Positions 9,070-16,896 of a stretch of DNA of 43,362 nucleotides are shown here, piece after piece. The stretch spans positions 1 through 43,362 of the forward strand of contig WBXD01000003.1 of the NCBI GenBank assembly GCA_008932935.1. Reading direction: 5' to 3'. This DNA is from Verrucomicrobiota bacterium. Its GTDB lineage: Bacteria > Verrucomicrobiota > Verrucomicrobiia > Verrucomicrobiales > Akkermansiaceae. The position numbers and the translations under genes are program-made. The notes under the pieces were generated by a model. The model was given only the letters and a program-made list of their open reading frames with translations. It was not told where the DNA came from and did not search any database. Position 1 is the stretch's first letter. Every line of letters begins with the position of its first letter.

Positions 9070-9765
9070 ATGAATACTCAAATCAATTTGCAATCACCGG
9101 GTAAGCTTGCCGGCAAGGCCGCGCCAATGTTGAGTTCGGTGGCGATTTACGCGGCCACGACCTTATTTGGGACTCTGATTTTATTACTTGACGAGTCGCT
9201 TCTAGACGTAGTGATCACGCCGATGCTGGGATTATGGTGGTTGATGGGGGTGGCATTTTTCCGGCGGCCGCGGGAAGTGGCCATCATCGGGCTGATACTT
9301 CTTGTTTGTGTGCTGAGCAGTTTGCTGCGCGAATCCATTGGCACGATCGTTGTGCGAAGTGCCTCATTTATTATCAGCTCAATACTGGCGGTGTTGTTAG
9401 CTCGGCAGAAATCGCAAGCCGCCGATCGCTACATGCAGATTTCCAGAATCATCAAATCTGTTCCGGCCAACGTGGTGGCCGCGGATGAACAGGGGACGAT
9501 CATCGCAGCGAGCGACATGGTCGTTGAGCTGATCGGAGAAGCCTACCAGCCAGTTTGCGGGCATGTGTTTACGGACGTGTTCATGCACCATATTCAGCCG
9601 GCCGCCGTACTTAGCATTTACCGGGAATGGTTCCAGCGCAGCGGCAGGTTTGACTGTGACCTTGATTTAGTAGGCCACGATAACAAGCCATTGAAGGCCA
9701 CGGCGGAATGTTGCGGCTCCGGAGACTCGCGCATTCTGGTGGTCATGTTGCAAGCTCATCAATAG
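9070..9765 (+). CDS. Membrane protein with C-terminal PAS-like domain
   Basis: A 231-residue protein with about four hydrophobic segments (roughly residues 20-40, 46-62, 70-88 and 92-108), followed by a cytoplasmic region that resembles a PAS sensory fold: RIIKSVPANVVAADEQGTII is the classical opening of such domains, and ASDMVVELIGEAY plus a YREWFQRSGRFDCDLDLV strand continue it. There is no histidine kinase, GGDEF, EAL or other output domain after the PAS region, so it ends as a bare sensor or an interaction module. It stands alone between glycosyltransferase genes with 149- and 131-base spacers. It could sense envelope state and regulate polymer assembly through a partner, but that is inference. 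Confidence 0.6.
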   Translation: MNTQINLQSPGKLAGKAAPMLSSVAIYAATTLFGTLILLLDESLLDVVITPMLGLWWLMGVAFFRRPREVAIIGLILLVCVLSSLLRESIGTIVVRSASFIISSILAVLLARQKSQAADRYMQISRIIKSVPANVVAADEQGTIIAASDMVVELIGEAYQPVCGHVFTDVFMHHIQPAAVLSIYREWFQRSGRFDCDLDLVGHDNKPLKATAECCGSGDSRILVVMLQAHQ

Positions 9766-9896
9766 GTCTAACCGTGCGAGGTCCCTCGCTGCCTTGGGAA
9801 ATCCAAAGATTTTGTCGTTAGGTAAAATTTCTTGTCTTGTGTTTTGTAGTCTTGCGTCGTGGGTCTGAGGTGAAGCCTCGCCAGTTACCTCTGCGT

Positions 9897-12800
9897 ATGA
9901 GAGTTATCCAAGTATTCAACCGCTACCTTGAAAGGGGTGGCGAGGAGATGTCCGTCGAGCGAGTTGCGACGACGTTGCGGCAGCAGCACTTAGTATTTCA
10001 TTGTTATTTTGACAGTGAAGACTTCGTCAAACGTGGCAAGAGTCCCCTAGTACTCATCGGGCAGGCACTCTCGATGTTATACTGTCCCAGGTCGGTCAAG
10101 CGTTTCAAGCGCCAGCTTGAGGCCTGCCGGCCCGACCTGATCCTGATGCACAATGTGTTTCCAGTGGGATCGATCGGGATCTATTGTGCGGCGTTGAACT
10201 CGGGCATTCCGGTGCTGCATTACATCCACAATTTTCGCCCCTTCTCCGTCAACGGCTACTTGTGGGGCCAAAACCGATTGATTCCCAAGGGACTGCGGAA
10301 GAACTTTTGGTCTGAGATCATGGCTGGTTCGTGGCAGGGTTCGCGAGTGCGCACCGCGTGGTATGCCGGATTGATTCTGTTGATGCACCGGATGGGTATT
10401 TACCGCCGGATGACCGGCTGGGTTGCGATTTCCCAGTTCATGAAGGACACTTTTGTAGCCGCCGGTATCCCTGCCGACCATATTTTTTTGCTGCCCCACT
10501 CGTGGGATCTGGAGCCGGTGGACGAGAGCTCCGAACACTCGCCAACTGGGCCGCAAGCCGAGCCGGTAATCTTGTTCTTGGGACGGCTGGCCGAGGCCAA
10601 AGGGCTGCGCGTGTTGATCGAGGCCTGGAAAAAAGTCGAAGCCCAGCGACCTGTGGGACGCTTGATCATTTGCGGGGACGGGCCGATGGCCGGGTGGCTG
10701 GCTGACGAGCAATCGCATTTGCAGCGGTTGGAATTGCCGGGTTTTGTAACGAGCGATCAGAAGAACGAGTTGCTGCGCCAATGTCGTGCGCTGGTGGTGC
10801 CCTCGGTCTGGTGGGAGCCACTGGGTTTGGTGGTCTATGAGGGTTACCAATACAGCCGGCCGGTCATCGCCGCCAGATCCGGCGGTCTAACTGAAACGGT
10901 GCAGCCAGGACAGACTGGATGGTTGTATGAAGCCACGGATGCGGAGGCGCTCAAAGACTGCCTGATTGCCGCACTGGATGATTGCGCCGAGGCTGACCGC
11001 CGCGGACAAGCCGGCCGTGTCTGGCTGGCAGAAAACACGGGCAGTGCGGCCTGGTTGGAACGGTTTAACAAAATGGCAGAGGCGGCGATTAGCCAGCACA
11101 AGGCAATCCATGAGCGGCCTGCCAGTGAGGCCGGTTCGCCGCGCAAGCCACATGCTGCGGGTGCCGTGCAAGATCGCATGCAGGTTGGATTTTCCGTCGT
11201 CACCCCGAGTTTCAAACAACTCGACCTGCTGCAACGATGCGCGGCGAGTGTAGCGGACCAAATCGGTGATTTCAGAGTTGAGCATTTGATACATGACGGC
11301 TTGAGCGGGGCGGATTTCGACAGCTGGGCCGCCGAGCAGGCATTTGCGTCTTGCCGCAGCGAAAAAGATGAGGGCATGTATGATGCGATCAACCGTGGGT
11401 TTGCGCGAGCCACGGGGGACGTGGTCGCATGGCTCAACTGCGACGAGCAATATTTGCCAGATACGTTGTCCAAGGTGGCTGAATATTTCGCCGATCATCC
11501 GGAAGTGGATATCCTGTTCGGCGATATTGTGGTGGTTTCGCCGGACGGCAATCCGCTAGGCTACAGGCAGGCCATCCAGCCATTGCCGGGACATATCAGG
11601 TCCTGTTTCTTGTCGACATTTTCCGCTGCTACCTTTCTGCGCAGGAAAGTCATTGACCAGGGGCACCTGTTGGATATCGGCTACCGGGCAATTTCTGATG
11701 CGGTCTGGATTGAGGAACTGCTGCGCAATGGCTACCGCTGCGGGGTGTTGAACGAGCCATTGGCAGTTTTCACCCAGACTGGCAGCAACCTTGGACAGAC
11801 GATGCAGTCCGTCGAGGAGGGCCAGCAGTGGAGAAAAACAACTGGGGCGGAGGGTGGGCTGCGCAAGGCGTTGTGGAGCACCCTGCACCGCTTGAGAAAG
11901 CTGTGGGCGGGTGCCTATCGCTCGCGGGAGGTCAATATTTCTATCCATTTGAATGAGGGTGCTGGCCGCAAGACGCTGCGTGGCCGCGTCTCCGAACGCT
12001 GGGTCGGCCAGGTGCGAGCAGACAGCGAAAAGCAGCAAGCCGCAAGCGGGAAGCCGCAAGCGAAGGCTACATCATCTACCGAATCCAAAATTCACAATGG
12101 CAACTCTACAATAGCTATCACCGCATATCTGGCCGACCAGAACCCCGGGCACGATCGCAGTTTCGGCATTTCGCGGATGTCACATGTGGTGCTGGAAGCG
12201 TTACAGGCTGGAGGACAAGTGAGTGTTCAAACGATTGTCTCCAAGACGTCTCAGCAAGCCCCTGTCAGTGTCAAGGCGGTGCGCGTTCTGCCATGGGGGA
12301 CGCGCGGCAAGTGGGTGCGGCTAATGACCGATCACTTCCATCCGCTCCTTTGCCGCTACCACTGCGCGCCGGACCTGCACTATTTTCCTAAGGGCTATCT
12401 GCCGCTGTTGGACGGTTTTTGTAGGCCATCGGTGGTGACGATCCATGACACGATCATCCAGTACGACGCAGACCATTACCCGCAGTGGCGAAAGGCCTGG
12501 GAGTATTTCTATTGGGCGATGATGCTCAAGCATACGCTGCGCAATGCCGGCCGGATTATGACGGTGTCGGAGTCTTCTAAGCAACAAATCCAGGGATTCA
12601 TGGAGCGCCATGGGATTGCTCGGAAAGAGATTGTGGTAACCTACGAGCCCTGTCTGTATGAGAGGATTGCCCAGCCTATTGAGCCGCCCAAAAGCCATTA
12701 TGTGATGCATCTGGCATCCTGCGAACCCCACAAATGCACGGCTCATCTCGTCCGCTGGTGGCACGAGCAGGAAACAAACAATGCCAATTTGCCCGAGCTG

Positions 12801-13220
12801 CACTTGATCGGCAGCGTGCCGCCGGAGGTGCTGCCGTTTCTGGCGAGTTCGCAACGCATCCTGAGGCGGCCGTTCTTGGAGGACGCCGAGTTGCAAGCTG
12901 CTTATCTGGGAGCCCGCGCGCTGATCTTGCCCTCGGAGATTGAAGGGTTCGGGTTGCCGGCACTGGAAGCGTATTACCTTGGCACGCCGGTGTGCTTCGT
13001 GCGCGGTACCTCGGTGGAAGAAATCCTCGGCGTGGCCACCTCCAAGGGCGGTTTTTGCCTGGCAGATGCCGCCTCGTTGTTTACCGCGCTAGCTGAAGTG
13101 GTGCAGATGAGTTCGCAGGAAGTCCGCCACTGCGGACTGCAACTGCGTGCCACCTATGCCGCCGAAAGGGTCGCGCAGAAAATGCTAGCGGTGTTTCTTG
13201 AAGTAAAAGCTCAAAGCTGA
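9897..13220 (+). CDS. Three-domain glycosyltransferase (GT4-GT2-GT4 fusion)
   Basis: A protein of about 1107 residues combining three transferases. Residues 1-400 are GT4: MRVIQVFNRYLERGGEE, VILFLGRLAEAKGLRVLIEA, and the donor motif WWEPLGLVVYEGYQYS. Residues ~430-640 are GT2: VGFSVVTPSFKQLDLLQRC, EKDEGMYDAINRGFARATG and LNCDEQY in the place of the DxD. Residues ~735-1107 are a second GT4: VVTIHDTIIQYD, VSESSKQQI, and LPSEIEGFGLPALEAYYLG. The start is set at ATG 9897 because GT4 proteins begin exactly there; upstream TTG 9837 and GTG 9870 would add an unrelated tail. The linker at about 12000-12120 is repetitive and looks like former spacer DNA. The protein could add three consecutive sugars, like multi-domain polymerising transferases elsewhere. 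Confidence 0.87.
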   Translation: MRVIQVFNRYLERGGEEMSVERVATTLRQQHLVFHCYFDSEDFVKRGKSPLVLIGQALSMLYCPRSVKRFKRQLEACRPDLILMHNVFPVGSIGIYCAALNSGIPVLHYIHNFRPFSVNGYLWGQNRLIPKGLRKNFWSEIMAGSWQGSRVRTAWYAGLILLMHRMGIYRRMTGWVAISQFMKDTFVAAGIPADHIFLLPHSWDLEPVDESSEHSPTGPQAEPVILFLGRLAEAKGLRVLIEAWKKVEAQRPVGRLIICGDGPMAGWLADEQSHLQRLELPGFVTSDQKNELLRQCRALVVPSVWWEPLGLVVYEGYQYSRPVIAARSGGLTETVQPGQTGWLYEATDAEALKDCLIAALDDCAEADRRGQAGRVWLAENTGSAAWLERFNKMAEAAISQHKAIHERPASEAGSPRKPHAAGAVQDRMQVGFSVVTPSFKQLDLLQRCAASVADQIGDFRVEHLIHDGLSGADFDSWAAEQAFASCRSEKDEGMYDAINRGFARATGDVVAWLNCDEQYLPDTLSKVAEYFADHPEVDILFGDIVVVSPDGNPLGYRQAIQPLPGHIRSCFLSTFSAATFLRRKVIDQGHLLDIGYRAISDAVWIEELLRNGYRCGVLNEPLAVFTQTGSNLGQTMQSVEEGQQWRKTTGAEGGLRKALWSTLHRLRKLWAGAYRSREVNISIHLNEGAGRKTLRGRVSERWVGQVRADSEKQQAASGKPQAKATSSTESKIHNGNSTIAITAYLADQNPGHDRSFGISRMSHVVLEALQAGGQVSVQTIVSKTSQQAPVSVKAVRVLPWGTRGKWVRLMTDHFHPLLCRYHCAPDLHYFPKGYLPLLDGFCRPSVVTIHDTIIQYDADHYPQWRKAWEYFYWAMMLKHTLRNAGRIMTVSESSKQQIQGFMERHGIARKEIVVTYEPCLYERIAQPIEPPKSHYVMHLASCEPHKCTAHLVRWWHEQETNNANLPELHLIGSVPPEVLPFLASSQRILRRPFLEDAELQAAYLGARALILPSEIEGFGLPALEAYYLGTPVCFVRGTSVEEILGVATSKGGFCLADAASLFTALAEVVQMSSQEVRHCGLQLRATYAAERVAQKMLAVFLEVKAQS
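12037..12062 (+). repeat. 12-bp direct repeat in the inter-domain linker
   Basis: The word AAGCCGCAAGCG occurs at 12037-12048 and again at 12051-12062, inside the linker between the GT2 and second GT4 domains. It encodes a low-complexity stretch rich in Gln, Ala, Ser and Lys. The flanking bases also resemble the AT-rich spacer text near 14255-14275. Confidence 0.6.
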
Positions 13221-13282
13221 AGGGTTTCCAAAAAATCGATTCACCGCCAAGGCGCAATGGCCGCCAAGGGAGAGGAAGAAAA

Positions 13283-13321
13283 GGTGTTTCGGTAGCCGCT
13301 GCGCGGCTCGGTGTTTCGGTA
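13283..13321 (+). repeat. Direct repeats flanking a hairpin
   Basis: In the 188-base spacer after the triple transferase, GGTGTTTCGGTA occurs at 13283-13294 and 13310-13321. Between the copies lies a perfect hairpin AGCCGC-TGC-GCGGCT (13294-13308). Just upstream (13245-13270) is a CCGCCAAGG-type repeated phrase. This looks like a small intergenic repeat element; no T-run makes it a terminator. Confidence 0.5.
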
Positions 13322-13408
13322 TTTCAGTAAGTGAAGAGTCAAAGCTCAGTGCGTAGTGACTGGTCCGTTCTCTCGTGCCGAAGCACCGCTCCCCCCCCAC
13401 ATTACCCC

Positions 13409-14197
13409 ATGGCCAGCATTCCTACATGGCTTCGAACGTTCGGGATCGACCCGAAGCGCGGACTCTCTGCTTGCCAAGGCTTGCGCCGCTATCTGTGTGC
13501 ACGGCGGGCATTCCGCGCCCAGCAGGACGACAATTTCCGCTGGGGTAACTCGCTGCCCATCCTCGATGAATGGCAGGCGGCTAGTGGATCGCTGGGTGCC
13601 TATTTCTATCAGGATCAGAGAGTGGCACAGTGGATCCATCAGGCAAACCCGCGCCGCCACGTCGATGTCGGGTCGCGCTTGGATGGGTTCATCGGGCATC
13701 TATCGGTGTTCCGGCACGTGGAGGTGCTCGACCTGCGTCCGCCTCCTTCGGCTGTTAGCAATGTGACGTTCCATCAGCTCGATCTGATGCAGGCGCTGCC
13801 GACCGAGTGGATTGAAGCTACCGATTCGCTCTCCTGCCTGCATACTATTGAGCATTTCGGCCTTGGGCGCTACGGCGATGTGATCGATGTGGACGGGCAC
13901 CACAAGGGCTTGGCCCAACTCAAGCGGATGGTGGCACCGGGGGGCAGGTTGTATCTATCTACCCCGATCGGGCCTCAGCGGGTGGAGTTCAACGCGCACC
14001 GGGTGTTTGCGGCGGCGACGCTAGCCGGTTGGTTTAGCGATGGCTGGGAGATCGAGCGCTTCGCGGTCATCGACGATGCGTGCCGCCTGCATGACCCCGT
14101 CGCGTGGCGGGGGCCTGAGTTGGAAACGCATTTCGGCTGTCGCCTCGGGGTGGGCATTGTCATCGCGCGCAAGGCGGGGACGACGGATGTTGGATGA
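13409..14197 (+). CDS. DUF268 family protein, probable SAM-dependent methyltransferase
   Basis: A 262-residue protein of the DUF268 type, a branch of the class I methyltransferase fold. Recognisable parts are PRRHVDVGSRLDGFIGHLS (degenerate motif I), VEVLDLRPP (acidic partner), LSCLHTIEHFGLGRYGD (the most characteristic segment), VAPGGRLYLSTPIG and EFNAHRVF. Members occur in polysaccharide gene clusters and are thought to act on sugars or lipid carriers, but the reaction is unproven. The start is ATG 13409; a GTG at 13331 would add 26 residues that look like translated spacer. The next gene follows after 79 bases. Confidence 0.8.
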   Translation: MASIPTWLRTFGIDPKRGLSACQGLRRYLCARRAFRAQQDDNFRWGNSLPILDEWQAASGSLGAYFYQDQRVAQWIHQANPRRHVDVGSRLDGFIGHLSVFRHVEVLDLRPPPSAVSNVTFHQLDLMQALPTEWIEATDSLSCLHTIEHFGLGRYGDVIDVDGHHKGLAQLKRMVAPGGRLYLSTPIGPQRVEFNAHRVFAAATLAGWFSDGWEIERFAVIDDACRLHDPVAWRGPELETHFGCRLGVGIVIARKAGTTDVG

Positions 14198-14276
14198 TTG
14201 ATGATGGAAATCGTAGAATCCACACTCCCTCTCCTCTGCTCAATGCCAGCCCAAATTTAAAATTCAAAATCATCCA

Positions 14277-15137
14277 GTGATTCGCATTGTGCTGTTAGGC
14301 CGGACCGGCAACAACCTGTTTCAGTATGCGCTGGGGCGGGTGCTTGCGGAGAAACACGGAGTGCCGCTGATGCTCGACGGGTCATGGTTCAATGCAGAAG
14401 GCTGGGCGGAAGTTTCGCATTTTCTGCGTCTGCCACTGCGGGCGCAGGTGGTCAGGCGCTGTTCGCTCGGGGCGCGGGCCTTGCTCAAATTCACCGGCAA
14501 GCATTACTGGGAATTCCGGGGAGTGCCTATGTTGTGGGAATCCACCGACGATCAATCATATAGTCCCACCTTTCTGAATGCCCCTGCGGACTGCATGGTG
14601 TTCGGTTATTTTCAATCGCCGCGTTATTTTGAATCGATCACGCCTGTGCTGCGGGCTGAGTTGAACGCCCTCATTGGTGGAGCTGTGCAACTCCCGGAGA
14701 ACCTGCGAACCAGGCTTGCTTCCTCCAACTCAGTTGCAGTACATGTTCGCAGAAAAGATTATTTGAATCTGCCAATTTTCCAGGTTTGTGACCAGGCATA
14801 CTACCAGCAATCCATGCGCCAGTTGCGCGAGCGCCTTCCCGCCGCGCGATTTTTTATATTCTCGGATGACCCGGCATGGTGCCGTGCCGAGTTCCGTGAT
14901 GCAGACCAGGAGGTTGTAGATTCGGGCATCGCGGCGGCGAATCCACTCCACGAACTGTACCTGATGAGCCTGGCCTCTCACCACATTATAGCTAATAGCA
15001 GTTATTCGTGGTGGGCCGCCTGGTTGGGTGAGAAGCCGGACCAACGCGTGATGATGCCACAGCGGTGGTATGCACACGGCATCACGGCGCCAATTGAACA
15101 AAAACGCATGCCTCATTGGGAAATCCTGAGTTTGTAA
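14277..15137 (+). CDS. GT11 family glycosyltransferase, alpha-1,2-fucosyltransferase-like
   Basis: A 286-residue GT11 enzyme, the family of GDP-L-fucose-dependent alpha-1,2-fucosyltransferases. The N-terminal motif is IVLLGRTGNNLFQYALG, a variant of the usual G-G-L-G-N-Q-x-F-Q-Y. Motif I, which binds GDP-fucose, is VAVHVRRKDYLN, close to the standard H-x-R-R-x-D. Later blocks are FFIFSDDPAWC, LYLMSLASHHIIANSSYSWW and a closing VMMPQRWYA. The start is GTG 14277; the stop overlaps the next ATG (TAATG), so translation is probably coupled. No GDP-fucose synthesis genes (gmd, fcl) lie in the window, so the donor must be made elsewhere. A donor other than fucose is possible but less likely. Confidence 0.9.
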   Translation: MIRIVLLGRTGNNLFQYALGRVLAEKHGVPLMLDGSWFNAEGWAEVSHFLRLPLRAQVVRRCSLGARALLKFTGKHYWEFRGVPMLWESTDDQSYSPTFLNAPADCMVFGYFQSPRYFESITPVLRAELNALIGGAVQLPENLRTRLASSNSVAVHVRRKDYLNLPIFQVCDQAYYQQSMRQLRERLPAARFFIFSDDPAWCRAEFRDADQEVVDSGIAAANPLHELYLMSLASHHIIANSSYSWWAAWLGEKPDQRVMMPQRWYAHGITAPIEQKRMPHWEILSL

Positions 15138-15877
15138 TGCCAATTTATCCTAACAACTGGGCGGTGGTAGTTCCGCTTGCTAATGAAGAGGCCGGCTTGT
15201 CGGCGTTTGCCGCAGCGCTGCAATCCGTGATGGATGCCACGGCTGGCGGCATTGCCTATTTGATCGTCGACCGGGTGTCTAAGGACCGGACGTTCCAACG
15301 CTGTGAGGAGCTGAGCCGCGAAGATCCGCGGTTCATCACCAAGTGGCTACCACAAAACCGCAATGTAGTCGATGCCTATATCAACGGCTTCAGGGCAGCT
15401 CTCGATGACGGGCATGAAATCGTAATCGAGATGGACGGCGGTCTGTCGCATGATCCGCGGGCGATTCCAGGGTTCCTGCGGGCACTTAATGAAGGCAACG
15501 ATTGTGCCTTTGGCAGCCGCTACATGAATGGCGGCTCGATGGTGGATTCGCCGTTTACACGGCGGCTGCTGAGTAAGGGCGGGACATTGTTGGCCCAATT
15601 GTTGTTAGGTTCGAGATTGGCAGACATGACTTCGGGCTTTCAAGGGTTCCGGCGCACCGTGCTACTCAATCTAGTCGAGTACCCGCTGCGCTCAAAGGCA
15701 CATTTTTACCAGACCGAACTGCGTTACCTGTTACGCCACCAAAAATTGATAGAGGTGCCGATCCATTACCGTGCGCCTTCGCCACGGGTGTCCAAGGGGG
15801 CGATTCGCAATTCGGTGGCGGTGTTGATTCACTATTTTCTGCTGCGTGTTCAAGGCCGGAGCCCATCAATCCAATGA
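15137..15877 (+). CDS. GT2 glycosyltransferase, dolichol-phosphate mannosyltransferase-like
   Basis: A 246-residue GT2 enzyme resembling the DPM1/polyprenyl-phosphate sugar transferase group, which makes polyprenyl-linked monosaccharides for use by GT-C enzymes outside the membrane. It has the opening strand WAVVVPLANEEAG, the segment EIVIEMDGGLSHDPRAIP (the family's MDADLSHDP) and ADMTSGFQGFRR. Two catalytic-region motifs deviate: DRVSKDRT replaces the common DDGSTDGT, and DGG replaces DAD. Bacterial relatives with such changes exist, so activity is not excluded. There is no C-terminal membrane domain. The ATG at 15137 overlaps the preceding stop, and its own stop overlaps the next start. 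Pairing with the downstream GT-C-like protein would make biochemical sense. Confidence 0.82.
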   Translation: MPIYPNNWAVVVPLANEEAGLSAFAAALQSVMDATAGGIAYLIVDRVSKDRTFQRCEELSREDPRFITKWLPQNRNVVDAYINGFRAALDDGHEIVIEMDGGLSHDPRAIPGFLRALNEGNDCAFGSRYMNGGSMVDSPFTRRLLSKGGTLLAQLLLGSRLADMTSGFQGFRRTVLLNLVEYPLRSKAHFYQTELRYLLRHQKLIEVPIHYRAPSPRVSKGAIRNSVAVLIHYFLLRVQGRSPSIQ

Positions 15878-16896
15878 ATCATACAGCCCCATCTACCGCA
15901 CTTGTAGTCACCTCGATTCACGCGCCGAATTGCGCACTTCGGGAGTTGGCAGCGGGCTGTCTGGAATTCGGCTGGGACTTTGTGGTTGCAGGAGATGCCA
16001 AGAGCCCGGCGGATTTCGCGCTGGCTGGATGCCGGTTCCTCTCGCTAGACGCCCAGCGCGACAGCGGATTTGCCCTAGGCCGGATTTGCCCGGAGCGCTC
16101 CTATACCCGCAAGAACCTCGGCTATTTGTCGGCTATCCAAGCTGGTGCGAAGGTGATTGTGGAGACGGACGACGATAATCATCCGACCCAAGCATTCTGG
16201 ATGAACCGGCAGAAACGGGTGCCATGCCGGGTGGTAGAGAGCGACGGCTGGGTCAACGCCTATCAGTATTTTAGCAGTGGGTTTATCTATCCGCGTGGAC
16301 TGCCGTTATGCCACGCGCGGGACGTCGGCCCGGCGGCAGCAAGTGTTGTAACCATGGAAAGCTTAGTGCAGCAAGGGCTCGCAGACAGCGATCCGGATGT
16401 GGACGCGATTTACCGGATGTTGTTTCCTTTGCCGTTTCAATTTGATGCAGATGCCGCTCCGGTGTTGCTCAGGGGAGGGGCTTGGTGTCCGTGCAACAGC
16501 CAGAATACCACATTTTTTGCAGAAGTGTTTCCTCTAATGTATCTGCCAGCGCGCTGCAGTTTCCGGATGACGGATATTTGGCGTGGTTTTGTCGCGCAAC
16601 GGGTGTTGCAGGCAACCGGGCAGGGGCTGTTGTTTCACGGAGCGACGGTATGGCAGGAGCGCAACGTTCACGACTTGCAGAGGGACTTCATGGATGAGAT
16701 TCCGGGTTATGCGAACAATGCGAAGATACGCGAGGAGCTGCTCGGTCTTTCCATCAGCTCCGCCGAGCCGCTGCGGCTGATGATGGAGCGTTGCTATGAA
16801 GTGCTGATGCACCATGGCTGGGTGGGCCGGGATGAAGAGCCCCTGCTGCAGGCATGGTTCGAGGATTTGCAAGCCATGGAGGTGAAATGGACATGA
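15874..16896 (+). CDS. STELLO/DUF288-type glycosyltransferase
   Basis: A 340-residue protein that matches the STELLO (DUF288) family, best known from plant Golgi proteins linked to cellulose synthase assembly but also present in bacteria. Diagnostic stretches are ALVVTSIHAPN at the N terminus, YTRKNLGYLSAIQAGAKVI with VETDDDNHPTQAFW at about residues 85-110 (the acidic metal/nucleotide site), and CPCNSQNTTFF near residue 205. The fold is predicted GT-A. No membrane segment is seen, so it probably acts in the cytoplasm. The start codon overlaps the upstream stop (ATGA), and its stop overlaps the next start in the same way, so it is translationally coupled in the middle of an operon. Substrate is unknown. 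Confidence 0.8.
   Translation: MNHTAPSTALVVTSIHAPNCALRELAAGCLEFGWDFVVAGDAKSPADFALAGCRFLSLDAQRDSGFALGRICPERSYTRKNLGYLSAIQAGAKVIVETDDDNHPTQAFWMNRQKRVPCRVVESDGWVNAYQYFSSGFIYPRGLPLCHARDVGPAAASVVTMESLVQQGLADSDPDVDAIYRMLFPLPFQFDADAAPVLLRGGAWCPCNSQNTTFFAEVFPLMYLPARCSFRMTDIWRGFVAQRVLQATGQGLLFHGATVWQERNVHDLQRDFMDEIPGYANNAKIREELLGLSISSAEPLRLMMERCYEVLMHHGWVGRDEEPLLQAWFEDLQAMEVKWT
16878..16884 (+). promoter_or_regulatory. Shine-Dalgarno GGAGGTG deciding the start at 16893
   Basis: GGAGGTG at 16878-16884 lies 8 bases before ATG 16893 but only 2 bases before the other in-frame ATG at 16887. The spacing favours 16893, whose first bases also overlap the upstream stop as ATGA. It is one of the few strong ribosome binding sites in the window. 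Confidence 0.7.
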
